DNA of 64,000 nucleotides from Clostridia bacterium (lineage in GTDB: Bacteria > Bacillota > Clostridia > Acetivibrionales > JAFADI01). Positions 1-10,009 of the stretch are shown here, piece by piece. The notes beneath the pieces were generated by a model, which was given only the letters and a program-made list of their open reading frames with translations, was not told the DNA's origin and did not search any database. The first letter of the stretch is position 1. Each line of letters begins with the position of its first letter. The translations under genes were made by a program, and so were the position numbers. Location of the stretch: assembly GCA_026418695.1 (NCBI GenBank), contig JAOAAU010000086.1:1-64000 (forward strand), read 5' to 3'.

Positions 1-19
1 AGATGTGTATAAGAGACAG
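1..19 (+). other. Nextera/Tn5 mosaic-end adapter at contig end
   Basis: The first 19 bases, AGATGTGTATAAGAGACAG, are exactly the Tn5 transposase mosaic end used in Nextera libraries. Native sequence (the 3' part of pflB) starts at base 20. This is library-preparation sequence left on an assembled contig end, not a biological element, and it means the true neighbour of pflB is missing. Confidence 0.97.
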
Positions 20-2224
20 ATGGATGACATCCAACTGCTGTTCCCGGGTCAGCTTGATAAAGTTTACTGCATAACCGGAGACCCGGATGGTTAGCTGAGG
101 ATATTTTTCAGGATGTTCCATGGCATCCATTAGTGTCTCCTTTTCGAAGACATTGATATTGATATGATGTCCTCCTTGATTGAAGTACCCATCCAATAAT
201 GACTTCAGATTATTGATTCTTGTATTCTCATCCCGCCCCAGGGCTTTGGGGATAATGGAGAAGGTATAGGAGATTCCATCCTGGGCATATTCATAAGGTA
301 ATTTTGCAATGGTACTCAATACGGCCAAAGCCCCGTGGACATCCCTTCCATGCATAGGATTTGCTCCCGGTGCAAGGGGTTCGCCGGCTTTCCTCCCATC
401 CGGTGTATTGCCCGTTTTTTCACCATAGACAACATTGGATGTAATCGTCAAGATCGAAAGTGTAGGCATTGAATCTCTGTAAGTCCGCTGTTTTCTCAAT
501 TTATCCATGAACAGCTTTACCAGATTGGTTGCAATGGAATCTACCCGGTCATCATTATTTCCATACTTCGGATAATCTCCCTCTACTTGATAATCCACGA
601 CAACATTGTTTTGATCCCGGATCACCTTTACTTTCGCGTATTTAACAGCACTTAACGAATCTGCAACCACGGATAATCCTGCGATTCCGCAAGCCATTGT
701 TCTAAAGACCTCTCTATCATGAAGCGCCATCTGAAGTCTTTCATAAGCGTATTTATCATGCATGTAATGAATCACATTCAGCGTATTCATATATAGTCTG
801 GCCACCCAGTCCAGGACCATGTTGAACCTTGTCATCACATCTTCATACACCAAGTATTCCGTATCCACTGCAGAAAACAAAGGTGCAACCTGTTTTCCAG
901 TCAGCTCGTCCCTGCCGCCGTTAATGGCATAAAGCAGCGCCTTGGCCAAATTGCATCTTGCTCCAAAAAACTGCATCTGTTTTCCAAGTCTCATGGCAGA
1001 AACGCAGCATGCAATTCCGTAATCATCTCCCCAATAATGCCGCATGATATCATCGCTTTCGTATTGGACGGAGCTGGTATATATAGAAACTTTCGCACAA
1101 TACTTCTTAAAGCCCTCAGGCAGATGGACGGACCATAATATTGTCAAGTTGGGTTCAGGTGCCGGGCCAAGATTGAATAACGTATTTAGTATTCTAAACG
1201 AAGATTTTGTCACCAGGGTTCTTCCATCCAGCCCCATCCCGCCGATGCACTCCGTAACCCAGGTAGGATCACCGCTGAATAGTTTTTCATAATCCGGAGT
1301 TCTTAGGAATCTGACAATTCTCAGCTTGATGACCAGCTGATCAATCAGTTCCTGGGCTTCCTCCTCTGTCAATCTACCTTCACGCAAATCTTTATCGATA
1401 TATACGTCGAGAAATGTAGATATACGTCCTATACTCATCGCAGCACCGTTTTGCTCCTTAACCGCTGCCAGATACGCAAAATATAGCCATTGTACCGCCT
1501 CTCTTGCATTCTTTGCAGGGCCAGAAATATCAAATCCATACGCACCTGCCATCTCCTTTAGAAGGCCTAATGCATTGATCTGTTCACGGATTTCTTCCCG
1601 ATTCCGTGCTGTTTCAGCATCGATGTAGTCAAATTCAAGGTTGATCATTTCATATTCCTTTTCTTTAATCAACCGATCTACTCCATAAAGCGCAACCCTC
1701 CGGTAATCTCCGATGATTCGTCCTCGGCCGTAGGCGTCCGGTAGTCCCGTTATGATTCCTGCCTTTTTAGCCCGCATCATTTCAGGCGTATAGACATCAT
1801 ATACGCCTTGATTGTGTGTTTTCCTAACGCTTGTGAAAATATCCAGGACATCAGGATCTACCTTTTTCCCATAGGACTCACAGCCTTTGACAACCATTCT
1901 CATTCCGCCGAAGGGCATGATTGCACGTTTTAAAGGTTCATCCGTCTGTAGTCCGACGACCTTTTCATGCTCTTTCAATATGTATCCGGGTTTGTGGGAA
2001 ACAATGGTTGATATGGTGCGGGTATCGATATCCAGAACCCCTTTATTTTCCCTTTCTTGCTTAAGTAATTCAGTGATCCTGTCCCACACTTTTTTCGTAG
2101 ATTGGGAAGGACCTGTTAAAAAGCTTTCATCGCCTTCATAGGGTACGTAGTTTAATTGTATAAAATTTCGCACATCGATTTCTTCACACCAATTGCCTTC
2201 ATTAAAACCATTCCAATCACTCAT
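20..2224 (-). CDS. pflB: Pyruvate formate-lyase (formate C-acetyltransferase), 3'-truncated
   Basis: Glycyl-radical enzyme that splits pyruvate with CoA into acetyl-CoA and formate in the anaerobic cytoplasm. 735 codons are visible from the ATG, which has an AGAGGTGA ribosome site just upstream. The adjacent catalytic cysteines sit in ACCVSAM at about residues 406-407, and the glycine that carries the radical is in RVSGYAV at about residue 717. The frame runs into the adapter after EQQLDVI, so only about the last 10 residues of a typical 740-760 residue protein are missing. The break is an assembly end, not a mutation. The activating enzyme gene (pflA), often next to pflB, is not in the window and may lie beyond the break. 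Confidence 0.96.
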
Positions 2225-2270
2225 TCAATATCACCTCTAGAATTTTCAATATTGGTCACGATAATAAATT

Positions 2271-2287
2271 TGATAAAAAAATTATCA
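2271..2287. promoter_or_regulatory. Palindrome in the pflB upstream region
   Basis: The arms TGATAA and TTATCA flank five A residues, about 47 bp before the pflB start. The symmetry resembles a site for a dimeric regulator such as an Fnr/Crp-type protein, but it is A/T-only in the centre and could be chance. No regulator can be assigned from the sequence. Confidence 0.25.
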
Positions 2288-2423
2288 TTTCAATTTCAGT
2301 GTGATTGAGTCGTAGAAAATTTCAGGTGGTAATTCTCTCACGTTCAACCTAATATATATTTATCCTTTTTTACAAGCTTGTATCCAGAAATTAAAATGAT
2401 TCAAGAAAAAGTTAAAATCGCAA

Positions 2424-2459
2424 CAAAAAAGCGGCTTTGCTTAGTTTAAGCAAAACCGC
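2424..2459 (-). terminator. Rho-independent terminator after the cheY-like gene
   Basis: On the minus strand, GCGGTTTTGCTTA and TAAGCAAAGCCGC form a stem with a short loop, followed by a run of six T residues. It lies 15 bp after the stop of the cheY-like gene and closes the hrcA-to-cheY gene run ahead of pflB. Confidence 0.85.
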
Positions 2460-2474
2460 ATATTTATTTTAATT

Positions 2475-2846
2475 TTATGAAGAGGTTACATTTCGGATCG
2501 CCTGCATGACTCTGGACTTTTCAAATGGTTTTACCACAAAGTCCTTAGCCCCCAGTTTAATTGCCTCAATGACCATGGACTGCTGCCCCATCGCTGATAC
2601 CATAATGATTTTTGTATTGGGGCTTACCTTTAATACTTCCTTCACCGCTTTAATCCCATCCATATCCGGCATGGTAATATCCAAAGTCATGATATCCGGT
2701 TGATTGGCTTTCGCCTGCTCTATAGCCTCATAACCGTTGAAACCTTCTCCGACGACCTTATAGTTTTCTTCTTCTTCGATCATTTTTTTCAACAAAGTTC
2801 TCATGAATATTGCATCATCTACTACAACGAATGTAAGGTTTTTCAT
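2475..2846 (-). CDS. CheY-like single-domain response regulator
   Basis: A 123-residue receiver domain with no output domain. Visible parts are the acidic pair D10-D11, the phospho-acceptor D56 in LDITMPDMDG, S84 and K106 in VKPF, which is the full receiver active site. Proteins of this kind act by phosphorylation-dependent binding to a partner, as CheY does with the flagellar motor. Its start codon overlaps the rsmE stop by one base, so it looks translationally coupled to rsmE and sits at the end of the heat-shock/methyltransferase run. No kinase or chemotaxis gene is nearby, so the partner is unknown and I do not assign cheY itself. Confidence 0.85.
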   Translation of the reverse strand: MKNLTFVVVDDAIFMRTLLKKMIEEEENYKVVGEGFNGYEAIEQAKANQPDIMTLDITMPDMDGIKAVKEVLKVSPNTKIIMVSAMGQQSMVIEAIKLGAKDFVVKPFEKSRVMQAIRNVTSS

Positions 2847-3586
2847 CAGCCAACATCTCCTAGTGCATACATAAGAATTGAAAGAACCATGATTCCTGCC
2901 GTTTCAGTCCTTAAAATCCTTGGCCCAAGTGTAACAGGTATTGTACCTGATTCCTTGGATCTTTGAATCTCTTTTTCCGAAAATCCGCCTTCAGGACCAA
3001 TGAATACTGCAATTCTTTTCAAATTCTGTTTTTGTAACGTATTATTAAGTTTATTTTGATTTTCCTTTTCGTATGGAATTAAACTGATATCAAAATTTTT
3101 GATCGCATTTAAGGCCTGTTCAAAAGTTACGGGCGCCTCTATCTTCGGAACAATCCCCCGGTTGCACTGCTTTGCAGCTTCCAGCGCAATGCGCTGCCAG
3201 CGGACTACTTTATGATCCGCGTCTTTTTTGGTATCAATCTTTACAACCGTCCGCTCCGTGCTCACCGGTACAATACTATTTACACCAAGTTCAACACTCT
3301 TCTGAATAATGAAATCCATTTTGTCAGACTTGGGAAGTCCCTGGAACAGTACGATATCAATGGGCGGCTCGGATAAGTTCTTTTCTACAGCGTTAATGCC
3401 TGCGATCACTTTATCCTGCTCAATGCTTTGAATTTCTGATAAATAATCCGTACCATTTCCGTCACATATTATTATATTCTCCCCGGGCCGCAATCTCAAC
3501 ACCTTTTTGATATGACCTACATCCTCACCGGTGATGAAGATTGTATCCCCGCGAACATTGCTTTTATCTACAAAGAACCTTGGCAT
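2846..3586 (-). CDS. rsmE: 16S rRNA (uracil1498-N3)-methyltransferase
   Basis: SPOUT-class enzyme that methylates U1498 of 16S rRNA using S-adenosylmethionine. The 246-residue length is normal for the family. An N-terminal PUA-like region is followed by a knotted SAM-binding domain with IGPEGGF near residue 197 and LGPRILRTETA near residue 222, the RsmE signature. It overlaps prmA by 19 bases upstream and the cheY-like gene by one base downstream. The order dnaJ-prmA-rsmE is common in Firmicutes. Confidence 0.95.
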   Translation of the reverse strand: MPRFFVDKSNVRGDTIFITGEDVGHIKKVLRLRPGENIIICDGNGTDYLSEIQSIEQDKVIAGINAVEKNLSEPPIDIVLFQGLPKSDKMDFIIQKSVELGVNSIVPVSTERTVVKIDTKKDADHKVVRWQRIALEAAKQCNRGIVPKIEAPVTFEQALNAIKNFDISLIPYEKENQNKLNNTLQKQNLKRIAVFIGPEGGFSEKEIQRSKESGTIPVTLGPRILRTETAGIMVLSILMYALGDVG

Positions 3587-4512
3587 TTAAATGCAATCGC
3601 CACCCATTCCCCTAATTCTATTACTTTTTCACAAACGAAGCCCTGTTTTGTATAGGTTTCGATCACTTCGTCTTTTCTTTCCTTAATAATGCCCGAAGCA
3701 AGGAAATACCCTTCCTTCTTTAAATAAGCCGGCACCAATTCAGCAATATTAATTATAACATTTGCAATAATATTTGCAATGACAATGTCATATTGCTTGG
3801 GAGCTACATCCTTTAATTCCGCTTTATACGAAACGATTTTTTCCTGTACCTGATTCATTCTGCAGTTTTCCTGGGTAACCTTCACAGCTACTTCATCAAT
3901 ATCAACCGCCGTTACTTCACCGGAATCCAGCTTCGCAGCGATGATTGCCAAAATTCCCGTACCACAGCCTACATCAAGAACAGAGTTATCTTTTCTGATA
4001 TACTCCTCCAATAGCTGTGCACACATTCTTGTTGTTTCATGGGTGCCGGTACCAAAAGCCATTCCAGGATCCATTTCAATGATGATTTCCTGATCCTTTT
4101 TTTCATATTGCTCCCATGATGGTTTGATCACCATGCGATCAGAAAGGTGCAGCGGTTTATAATATTTCTTCCATGAAGTAGCCCAATCCTCGTCATCCAC
4201 TTCCTGTACACCGGCGTAACCTTCTCCAACGTCCAGGAAATTGGCTATAAAGCTTATCTTCTCCTTGATCAGTTCAGACAATTCTGCGATGTTCATTTCT
4301 CCAGGAAAGTATGCTTTGATAACAACATCTTCTCCTAGATTTTTCAAGAATTCATCATCCGCATAATCCAGCGTATTGGGCTTTTCAATTTCCCTGCGGA
4401 TGTCATTGGGATCTTCAATAGCAACGCCGCCAGCTCCAATGGATGTCAGCATTTCAGTTACGGCGTCACTTGCCTCTTCCGTTGTCTTTACTTTTATCTC
4501 CAGCCACTTCAT
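3568..4512 (-). CDS. prmA: Ribosomal protein L11 methyltransferase
   Basis: SAM-dependent enzyme that trimethylates lysines and the N-terminus of ribosomal protein L11. At 314 residues it has the expected two-part structure: an N-terminal L11-recognition domain opening with MKWLEIKVKTTEEA, and a Rossmann methyltransferase domain with VLDVGCGTG at about residue 180 and the NPPY-like segment replaced by IVIANIIANV, as usual in PrmA. It follows dnaJ after 187 bp that hold two short hairpin repeats, and it overlaps rsmE. Confidence 0.95.
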   Translation of the reverse strand: MKWLEIKVKTTEEASDAVTEMLTSIGAGGVAIEDPNDIRREIEKPNTLDYADDEFLKNLGEDVVIKAYFPGEMNIAELSELIKEKISFIANFLDVGEGYAGVQEVDDEDWATSWKKYYKPLHLSDRMVIKPSWEQYEKKDQEIIIEMDPGMAFGTGTHETTRMCAQLLEEYIRKDNSVLDVGCGTGILAIIAAKLDSGEVTAVDIDEVAVKVTQENCRMNQVQEKIVSYKAELKDVAPKQYDIVIANIIANVIINIAELVPAYLKKEGYFLASGIIKERKDEVIETYTKQGFVCEKVIELGEWVAIAFKCQGSL

Positions 4513-4575
4513 TCGTTTGCCTCCGTTATGTACTTAAACATATATATTACTCTATTTTGCTCATGAATCAATTTA

Positions 4576-4597
4576 GGGTGGACAGAGTCGTCCACCC
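4576..4597. repeat. GGGTGGAC hairpin repeat, copy 1
   Basis: The arms GGGTGGAC and GTCCACCC flank a six-base loop and are followed by CCTACAA. It lies in the dnaJ-prmA gap. A near copy with the same AGAG-type loop and CCTAC tail is at 41696-41717, so this looks like a small dispersed palindromic repeat. Confidence 0.6.
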
Positions 4598-4627
4598 CTA
4601 CAATTTACTTTATCTGCATTTCTATAA

Positions 4628-4648
4628 GGGCGAGCCGGTGTCTCGCCC
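4628..4648. repeat. GGGCGAG hairpin repeat, copy 2
   Basis: The arms GGGCGAG and CTCGCCC flank a seven-base loop and are followed by CCACAC. It lies 30 bp from copy 1 in the same intergenic gap. Loop and arms differ from copies 1 and 3, but the GGGYG...CRCCC(C)YAC design is shared. Confidence 0.5.
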
Positions 4649-4699
4649 CCACACAATCTATGAACATTTAAAAATAATCTATTACCCATTACCTGTTTA

Positions 4700-5851
4700 T
4701 TACATTCCAAAAGCATCCTTCATCTTATCAAAGAAGCCTTTTCTTTGTTCATGGGTGTCTTCCCCGCTTAATTCAGAAAACTCTCTCAACAGCGCCTTCT
4801 GACTTTCGCTTAACTTTTTGGGGACTTCCACAACCACCTTTACATACTGATCCCCTCTGCCGTTTCCTCTCAAATAAGGAATCCCTTTTCCCCTTAACCT
4901 GAATACAGAGCCGGTCTGTGTCCCTTCGGGAATCGTATACTTCACTTTACCGTCCAGGGTAGGAACTTCAAGCTCCGATCCCAGAGCTGCTTGAACAAAA
5001 GTGATCGGAATATCACACAATACGTCGTTCCCCTGACGCTGGAAAATTGTGTGGGTACGAACACGGATGGAAATATAAAGATCCCCGTTGGGACCGCCTT
5101 TCGATCCTGGCTCGCCTTCGCCCCGCAGGGAAATGGTCTGGCCATCATCGATTCCTGCCGGAACATTGATTTTGATCTTAACGCTCTTTTTTACCTTTCC
5201 TTTTCCACTACAGGTGTTGCAGGGATCTGTAATGATCTTACCCTCACCATGACAGACGTCACAGGTTTTTATATTTACAAACTGACCAAAAGGCGTATTT
5301 TGCTTGTATTGTACCTGACCGCTTCCACCGCAGTGCTTACAGGTAGCAGGTGTTGTGCCGGCTTTTGCGCCTGAGCCTCCGCAGGTTACGCAATTTTCAA
5401 GTCGATTAATGGAGATTTCCCGTTCGACACCAAAAGCAGCTTCCTCAAATGAAATTTCCATCGCATACTTAAGATCTGCCCCTTTTTGAGGTCCGTTTTT
5501 GTTTCTGCCCGATCTTCCTCCTCCAAATCCGGAACCGCCAAAGAAAGTCTCGAAAATATCTCCGATGCCCCCGAAATCAAAATCACCAAAACCGCCCTGG
5601 TAGCCGCCGCCAAATCCGTTCGGATCAGTTCCGGCATGACCGAATTGGTCATAACGGGCTCTCTTTTGGGAATCACTCAGGACCTCATAAGCCTCATTGA
5701 CTTCTTTAAACTTTGCTTCTGCTACCTTATCATCCGGATTTACATCGGGATGATATTGTTTTGCCAGCTTTCTGTAGGCTTTTTTCAAATCAGCTTCCGA
5801 AGCATTTTTATCAACTCCAAGGACTTCATAGTAGTCCCTCTTGTTTGCCAC
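4700..5851 (-). CDS. dnaJ: Chaperone DnaJ (Hsp40)
   Basis: Co-chaperone that delivers unfolded proteins to DnaK and stimulates its ATPase. It has an N-terminal J domain with the HPD motif in YHPDVNP, a Gly/Phe-rich linker, four CxxCxGxG zinc-finger repeats ([32 protein letters not shown]) and the C-terminal substrate domains. I place the start at a GTG giving (M)[12 protein letters not shown], which has GGAG nine bases upstream and matches DnaJ N-termini. An in-frame TTG seven codons earlier gives a longer reading with an atypical N-terminus. It follows dnaK after about 300 bp that contain a long hairpin. Confidence 0.95.
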   Translation of the reverse strand: MANKRDYYEVLGVDKNASEADLKKAYRKLAKQYHPDVNPDDKVAEAKFKEVNEAYEVLSDSQKRARYDQFGHAGTDPNGFGGGYQGGFGDFDFGGIGDIFETFFGGSGFGGGRSGRNKNGPQKGADLKYAMEISFEEAAFGVEREISINRLENCVTCGGSGAKAGTTPATCKHCGGSGQVQYKQNTPFGQFVNIKTCDVCHGEGKIITDPCNTCSGKGKVKKSVKIKINVPAGIDDGQTISLRGEGEPGSKGGPNGDLYISIRVRTHTIFQRQGNDVLCDIPITFVQAALGSELEVPTLDGKVKYTIPEGTQTGSVFRLRGKGIPYLRGNGRGDQYVKVVVEVPKKLSESQKALLREFSELSGEDTHEQRKGFFDKMKDAFGM

Positions 5852-6057
5852 TTTAACCAACTCCATTTCCAATAGTTCTGCTCAACGGGCCGTTTCAAGG
5901 TATTTTGCATCAATACCGACAATTGAATGGAGTATACTCTCTCCAACCCCTTGGCAATAAACTCGAATTATTATACCATGCTTTTATTTTTTTTTCTATG
6001 AATATTGTATTTTTCAAATTTCAAAAAGCCAACCCGTTTTTCGTTCCAATAATGGAA

Positions 6058-6109
6058 GGGGACAAACCCTCTGAATATTGGGTTTACCTTTTCAGGAGGG
6101 AATGTCCCC
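6058..6109. repeat. Long imperfect hairpin between dnaK and dnaJ
   Basis: GGGGACAAACCCTCTGA and TCAGGAGGGAATGTCCCC are inverted copies with two or three mismatches around an 18-base centre. Neither strand shows a T run after it, so it is not a simple terminator. The GGGGACA...TGTCCCC ends resemble REP-type palindromes. It could also act as an mRNA processing or stability element between the two chaperone genes. Confidence 0.5.
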
Positions 6110-6149
6110 AAAGTATTATTTATTTTATTTGTTTAAGCCTCTTGACGTC

Positions 6150-8003
6150 TTATTTTTTGTCGTCGTCCACAACTTTATAATCCGCATCATAAACGTTTTC
6201 CTGCGGACCTGCACCAGCACCCGGGTTTGCACCTGCTCCAGGATTGAAGCCGGCTTCTTGCGCAGCGCCCGGATTCTGCTGATAGATCTTCGCGGAAATA
6301 TCATAGAATGCTTGAGTTAATGCTTCTGTTGCTTTCTTAATAGCTTCGTTGTCTGTTCCTTTTAAGGCATCCTTCACTTTATTGATTTCAGCCTCAACCT
6401 TTGATTTATCTTCTGCAGACAATTTGTCACCGAGATCTTTTAATGTTTTTTCGGACTGATAGACCATAGAATCTGCATTGTTTCTAATCTCTATTTCTTC
6501 TTTTCTCTTCTTGTCTTCTTCAGCGAACTTTTCTGCTTCCTTCACCGCTTTATCGATTTCTGCGTCTGAAAGGTTTGTTGAAGCAGTGATTGTGATCTTC
6601 TGTTCATTACCAGTACCAAGGTCTTTCGCCGATACATGCGCAATACCATTGGCATCAATATCAAAGGAAACCTCAATCTGTGGCACGCCCCTTGGAGCTG
6701 GCGGAATTCCAGTCAATTGGAATCTTCCCAAGGTCTTGTTATAAGCAGCCATTTCTCTTTCGCCCTGGAGAACGTGGATTTCCACGCTGGTCTGACCATC
6801 CGCCGCTGTAGAGAATACCTGGCTCTTCTTTGTAGGAATTGTTGTATTTCTTTCAATCAACTTGGTAAATACACCACCGAGAGTTTCGATACCGAGTGAA
6901 AGTGGTGTAACGTCCAGAAGAAGCAAGTCTTTAACTTCCCCAGTCAAAACACCTGCCTGAATGGATGCACCAACGGCAACGCATTCATCCGGGTTGATTC
7001 CCTTGAATGGCTCTTTTCCAAGATATTTTCTTACCGCTTCGTTTACTGCAGGAATTCTGGTAGAACCACCTACCATCAGCACTTTATCAATCTTATCCGG
7101 AGTTAAGCCCGCATCCTGCATAGCCTGTCTTGTCGGGCCCATGGTCTTTTCGACAAGATCTGCTGTAATTTCATCAAATTTTGCTCTTGTCATTGTAACA
7201 TCCAAATGCTTTGGACCAGTTGCATCTGCAGTGATAAACGGAAGATTGATGTTGGTAGTGGTTACACCGGAAAGCTCAATTTTTGCCTTTTCAGCCGCTT
7301 CTTTTAATCTCTGCATTGCCATCTTGTCGTTTCTTAAATCGATACCATTTTCACTCTTAAAGGTATCTACGAGATAGTCCATGATTCTCTGGTCGAAGTC
7401 ATCCCCGCCGAGTCTGTTGTTACCATTGGTTGCAAGTACTTCGAAAACGCCATCCCCGATTTCAAGAATGGATACATCGAATGTACCGCCGCCAAGGTCA
7501 TAAACCATGATCTTCTGGTCATGTTCCTTGTCCAGACCGTATGCTAAAGCAGCAGCCGTTGGCTCGTTGATAATTCTCAATACTTCGAGTCCTGCAATCT
7601 TACCTGCATCCTTTGTAGCCTGTCTCTGTGAGTCACTGAAGTATGCAGGAACTGTGATAACAGCCTGTGAAACGGTTTCACCAAGGTATGCTTCGGCATC
7701 CGCCTTCAGTTTCTGTAGAATCATTGCGGATATTTCCTGTGGAGTATACTGTTTATCATCAATTTTTACTCTTCTGTCGGTTCCCATATCCCTTTTGATG
7801 GAGATGACTGTTCTTTCAGGATTTGTGATTGCCTGTCTTTTAGCAACCTGACCAACCAAACGTTCCCCTGTTTTTGAAAACGCCACAACGGAAGGAGTCG
7901 TTCTATTCCCCTCCGCATTTGCAATAACAACCGGTTCTCCGCCTTCCATTACCGCTACGCAGGAGTTGGTTGTTCCCAAATCTATACCAATTACTTTTGC
8001 CAT
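6150..8003 (-). CDS. dnaK: Chaperone DnaK (Hsp70)
   Basis: ATP-driven folding chaperone working with DnaJ and GrpE. The 617 residues start with the Hsp70 signature [26 protein letters not shown] (around residue 170) and the [10 protein letters not shown] phosphate motif (around 310) follow, then the beta-sandwich peptide-binding domain and the helical lid with a Gly/Ala/Pro-rich tail ending in KVVDDDKK. The start has an AGGAGG site. It follows grpE by about 140 bp in the HrcA-controlled run. Confidence 0.98.
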   Translation of the reverse strand: MAKVIGIDLGTTNSCVAVMEGGEPVVIANAEGNRTTPSVVAFSKTGERLVGQVAKRQAITNPERTVISIKRDMGTDRRVKIDDKQYTPQEISAMILQKLKADAEAYLGETVSQAVITVPAYFSDSQRQATKDAGKIAGLEVLRIINEPTAAALAYGLDKEHDQKIMVYDLGGGTFDVSILEIGDGVFEVLATNGNNRLGGDDFDQRIMDYLVDTFKSENGIDLRNDKMAMQRLKEAAEKAKIELSGVTTTNINLPFITADATGPKHLDVTMTRAKFDEITADLVEKTMGPTRQAMQDAGLTPDKIDKVLMVGGSTRIPAVNEAVRKYLGKEPFKGINPDECVAVGASIQAGVLTGEVKDLLLLDVTPLSLGIETLGGVFTKLIERNTTIPTKKSQVFSTAADGQTSVEIHVLQGEREMAAYNKTLGRFQLTGIPPAPRGVPQIEVSFDIDANGIAHVSAKDLGTGNEQKITITASTNLSDAEIDKAVKEAEKFAEEDKKRKEEIEIRNNADSMVYQSEKTLKDLGDKLSAEDKSKVEAEINKVKDALKGTDNEAIKKATEALTQAFYDISAKIYQQNPGAAQEAGFNPGAGANPGAGAGPQENVYDADYKVVDDDKK

Positions 8004-8144
8004 AATAAAAACCTCCTAAATTTCTGACTTATCGTTAAATTAATTTGATTTATGCTTAATAAGCTAAGTACAAAAATCAAATTTTGAATTTGATTGCAGA
8101 CACAATTTTTGTCTTCAATCTTCATCCAAAGCTTAATTTATGAC

Positions 8145-8711
8145 CTAGTTAGCTACTTTAACCATAGAGTGACGGATGACTTTCTCCTTATAGATATACC
8201 CCTTCTGGAATTCTTCAACAATCACATTTTCTCCATAGGCTTCATCCTCCACATGCATTACTGCATTGTGCAGGTTTGGGTCAAAGGATTCTCCAACCCC
8301 TTTAATCTCATCGACACCGATACTTTTCATAACATCCTTGAATTGTCGATGAACCATGATAATTCCCTCTTTGAGCGACCCGGCAGCTTCTTCATTCCCG
8401 GAAGCCTGCAAAGCTCTTTCAAGGTTATCCAGAACCGGCAGAATAGAACCTACCACCTCTGAAACCGCCTCGGAATAAAGATCAACTTTTTCCCTGGCCG
8501 TACGCTTTTTATAGTTATCAAATTCAGCCATAGTTCTTTGGAGCATATTCAGATATTCATCACACTGTTTTGACTTTGCATCCAGCTGTTCTTGGAGCTG
8601 AGCCAGTTCTTTATCAGATGCGTTGTTTTGATCATTTTTGCTTTCTTCAGGAGAATTTGCATTTTCCTGATCCTCAATCGGCTTCATTTCTTCTGCTTTT
8701 TCCTTTTTCAT
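8145..8711 (-). CDS. grpE: Nucleotide exchange factor GrpE
   Basis: Releases ADP from DnaK to reset the chaperone cycle. Of its 188 residues, the first 45 are charged and low-complexity. A long coiled coil follows (about 38-75), then the core with RTAREKVDLY, LPVLDNLERAL and the C-terminal beta domain with VIVEEFQKGY, all diagnostic of GrpE. It lies between hrcA and dnaK. A GGGATTA/TAATCCC hairpin at about 8757-8783 in the gap to hrcA may tune the downstream message. Confidence 0.96.
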   Translation of the reverse strand: MKKEKAEEMKPIEDQENANSPEESKNDQNNASDKELAQLQEQLDAKSKQCDEYLNMLQRTMAEFDNYKKRTAREKVDLYSEAVSEVVGSILPVLDNLERALQASGNEEAAGSLKEGIIMVHRQFKDVMKSIGVDEIKGVGESFDPNLHNAVMHVEDEAYGENVIVEEFQKGYIYKEKVIRHSMVKVAN

Positions 8712-8821
8712 TATTCTGAACTTCTACCTCCTGTGTATAAAATATGTATGTAACCGGGATTAAGTTGAATTCTCCTAATCCCAGGCTGTGAACCAGATAA
8801 ACTCAATCATTGAATTGAGTA

Positions 8822-9892
8822 CTATTCCGTGTTATCTCCCAGAATCTTTTTTAGTTCCTGGTTAATGATTTTTCGAATGTGATTCATCGAAGAAATAACT
8901 CTGGGATACTCCATTCTTGTCGGGCCAATGACACCGATAGAACCGATGATTACATCGCCTACACTATAAGTGGCTGTTACCAGACTGCAATCCTTGATGC
9001 CTTCCAGATGGTTTTCAGAACCGATTTTTATTTCTATTTCATCCTGCTTGTGCTCTTCGCTTTGGAGGAGCTTGGAAATCAGTTCCCTTTCATCCAGGAA
9101 TGAAAGAAACTCCCTGGCTTTTACCACATCCCTGAACTCAGGATAATTTAATATGTTGGTAGTGCCGTCAAGAAAAACATCTACACTGTCCACCTGGCTG
9201 ATACACTCCGCAATCCCATGAAGAATCGGGATCAGCACCTCGGTGGAAACGGATATTTCCAACTCAATCTCACCAATAATCGTTGAATTGACTTGGTTCA
9301 AGGTCAGCCCTTTCAGCTTGTCATTCAAAACGTTGGATATCTGAATCAGGAAATCCGGTGTAATACGCTCAGGAACTTTAACAAGGGTATTTCTTACGAG
9401 TCCGGCATTCGTTACAACAATGACAAGCGCCTTGCCCGTCTCAATCGGAACAACCTGCACGGCTTTGAAAGTGCTCTTCTTCAACTGCGGGGTGGTTGCC
9501 ATGGATGTATATTTTGTAATTCTGGACATAATGACTGAAGCCTGTCTGATCAACTGGCTCAATTCATTTATCTTAACCTCCATCGCTCTTTTTATTCCCT
9601 CAATATCTTCAAGAGAAAGCTCATTCACCTTCATCAAGTGGTCTACGTACAGCCTGTATCCCTTATCCGAAGGTACACGCCCGGCAGACGTATGAGGCTG
9701 GGCCAGATAACCCATCTCCTCCAGATCGGCCATTTCATTTCGAATGGTTGCAGAGCTTAAGCCTAGTTCATGCTTTCTCGCAATGGTTCTTGAACCGATT
9801 GGTTCGGCAGTGTCAATGTAATCGTCAATAATTGCACGGAGAATCCGCCTTTTCCGTTCATCCAGCATATCATCGAAAAACACCTTTTTCAC
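8822..9892 (-). CDS. hrcA: Heat-inducible transcription repressor HrcA
   Basis: Repressor that binds CIRCE and is kept active by the GroE chaperonin, so heat stress releases it. The 356-residue protein has an N-terminal winged-helix domain with SSATIRNEMADLEEMGYL (around residues 46-63) and HTSAGRVPSDKGYR (around 68-81), both HrcA hallmarks, followed by the GAF-like domain. It is the first gene of the run to grpE, dnaK and dnaJ, with a perfect CIRCE directly upstream, so it should repress itself. Confidence 0.97.
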   Translation of the reverse strand: MKKVFFDDMLDERKRRILRAIIDDYIDTAEPIGSRTIARKHELGLSSATIRNEMADLEEMGYLAQPHTSAGRVPSDKGYRLYVDHLMKVNELSLEDIEGIKRAMEVKINELSQLIRQASVIMSRITKYTSMATTPQLKKSTFKAVQVVPIETGKALVIVVTNAGLVRNTLVKVPERITPDFLIQISNVLNDKLKGLTLNQVNSTIIGEIELEISVSTEVLIPILHGIAECISQVDSVDVFLDGTTNILNYPEFRDVVKAREFLSFLDERELISKLLQSEEHKQDEIEIKIGSENHLEGIKDCSLVTATYSVGDVIIGSIGVIGPTRMEYPRVISSMNHIRKIINQELKKILGDNTE

Positions 9893-9899
9893 CCCTTTG

Positions 9900-9926
9900 T
9901 TAGCACTCTATACGATTGAGTGCTAA
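9900..9926. promoter_or_regulatory. CIRCE operator
   Basis: A perfect TTAGCACTC-N9-GAGTGCTAA inverted repeat placed just before hrcA and just after its predicted transcription start. This is the canonical HrcA binding site. No other copy was seen in the window. Confidence 0.98.
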
Positions 9927-9936
9927 TCATAATTTA

Positions 9937-9965
9937 AAAATACCACCGTATTTTTTTTTTGTCAA
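9937..9965 (-). promoter_or_regulatory. Promoter of the hrcA heat-shock operon
   Basis: On the minus strand, TTGACA (-35) is separated by 17 bases, largely an A tract, from TATTTT (-10). The expected start point lies about at the first arm of CIRCE, the usual arrangement for HrcA repression. Confidence 0.7.
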
Positions 9966-10009
9966 GTGGTTTATGGATATTATTTGTATTCACAAGGCCC
10001 CTTATGCTT

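Noticed and set aside
20-2224. pflB as a pseudogene or naturally truncated gene
   Set aside because: The break coincides exactly with the sequencing adapter, so it is an assembly end.
2271-2287. Palindrome before pflB as a proven Fnr or Rex operator
   Set aside because: It matches neither consensus well and its centre is pure A/T, so it is listed only as a low-confidence site.
6150-8003. Several open frames of more than 80 codons opposite dnaK
   Set aside because: They are antisense shadows of a highly conserved gene, without ribosome sites.
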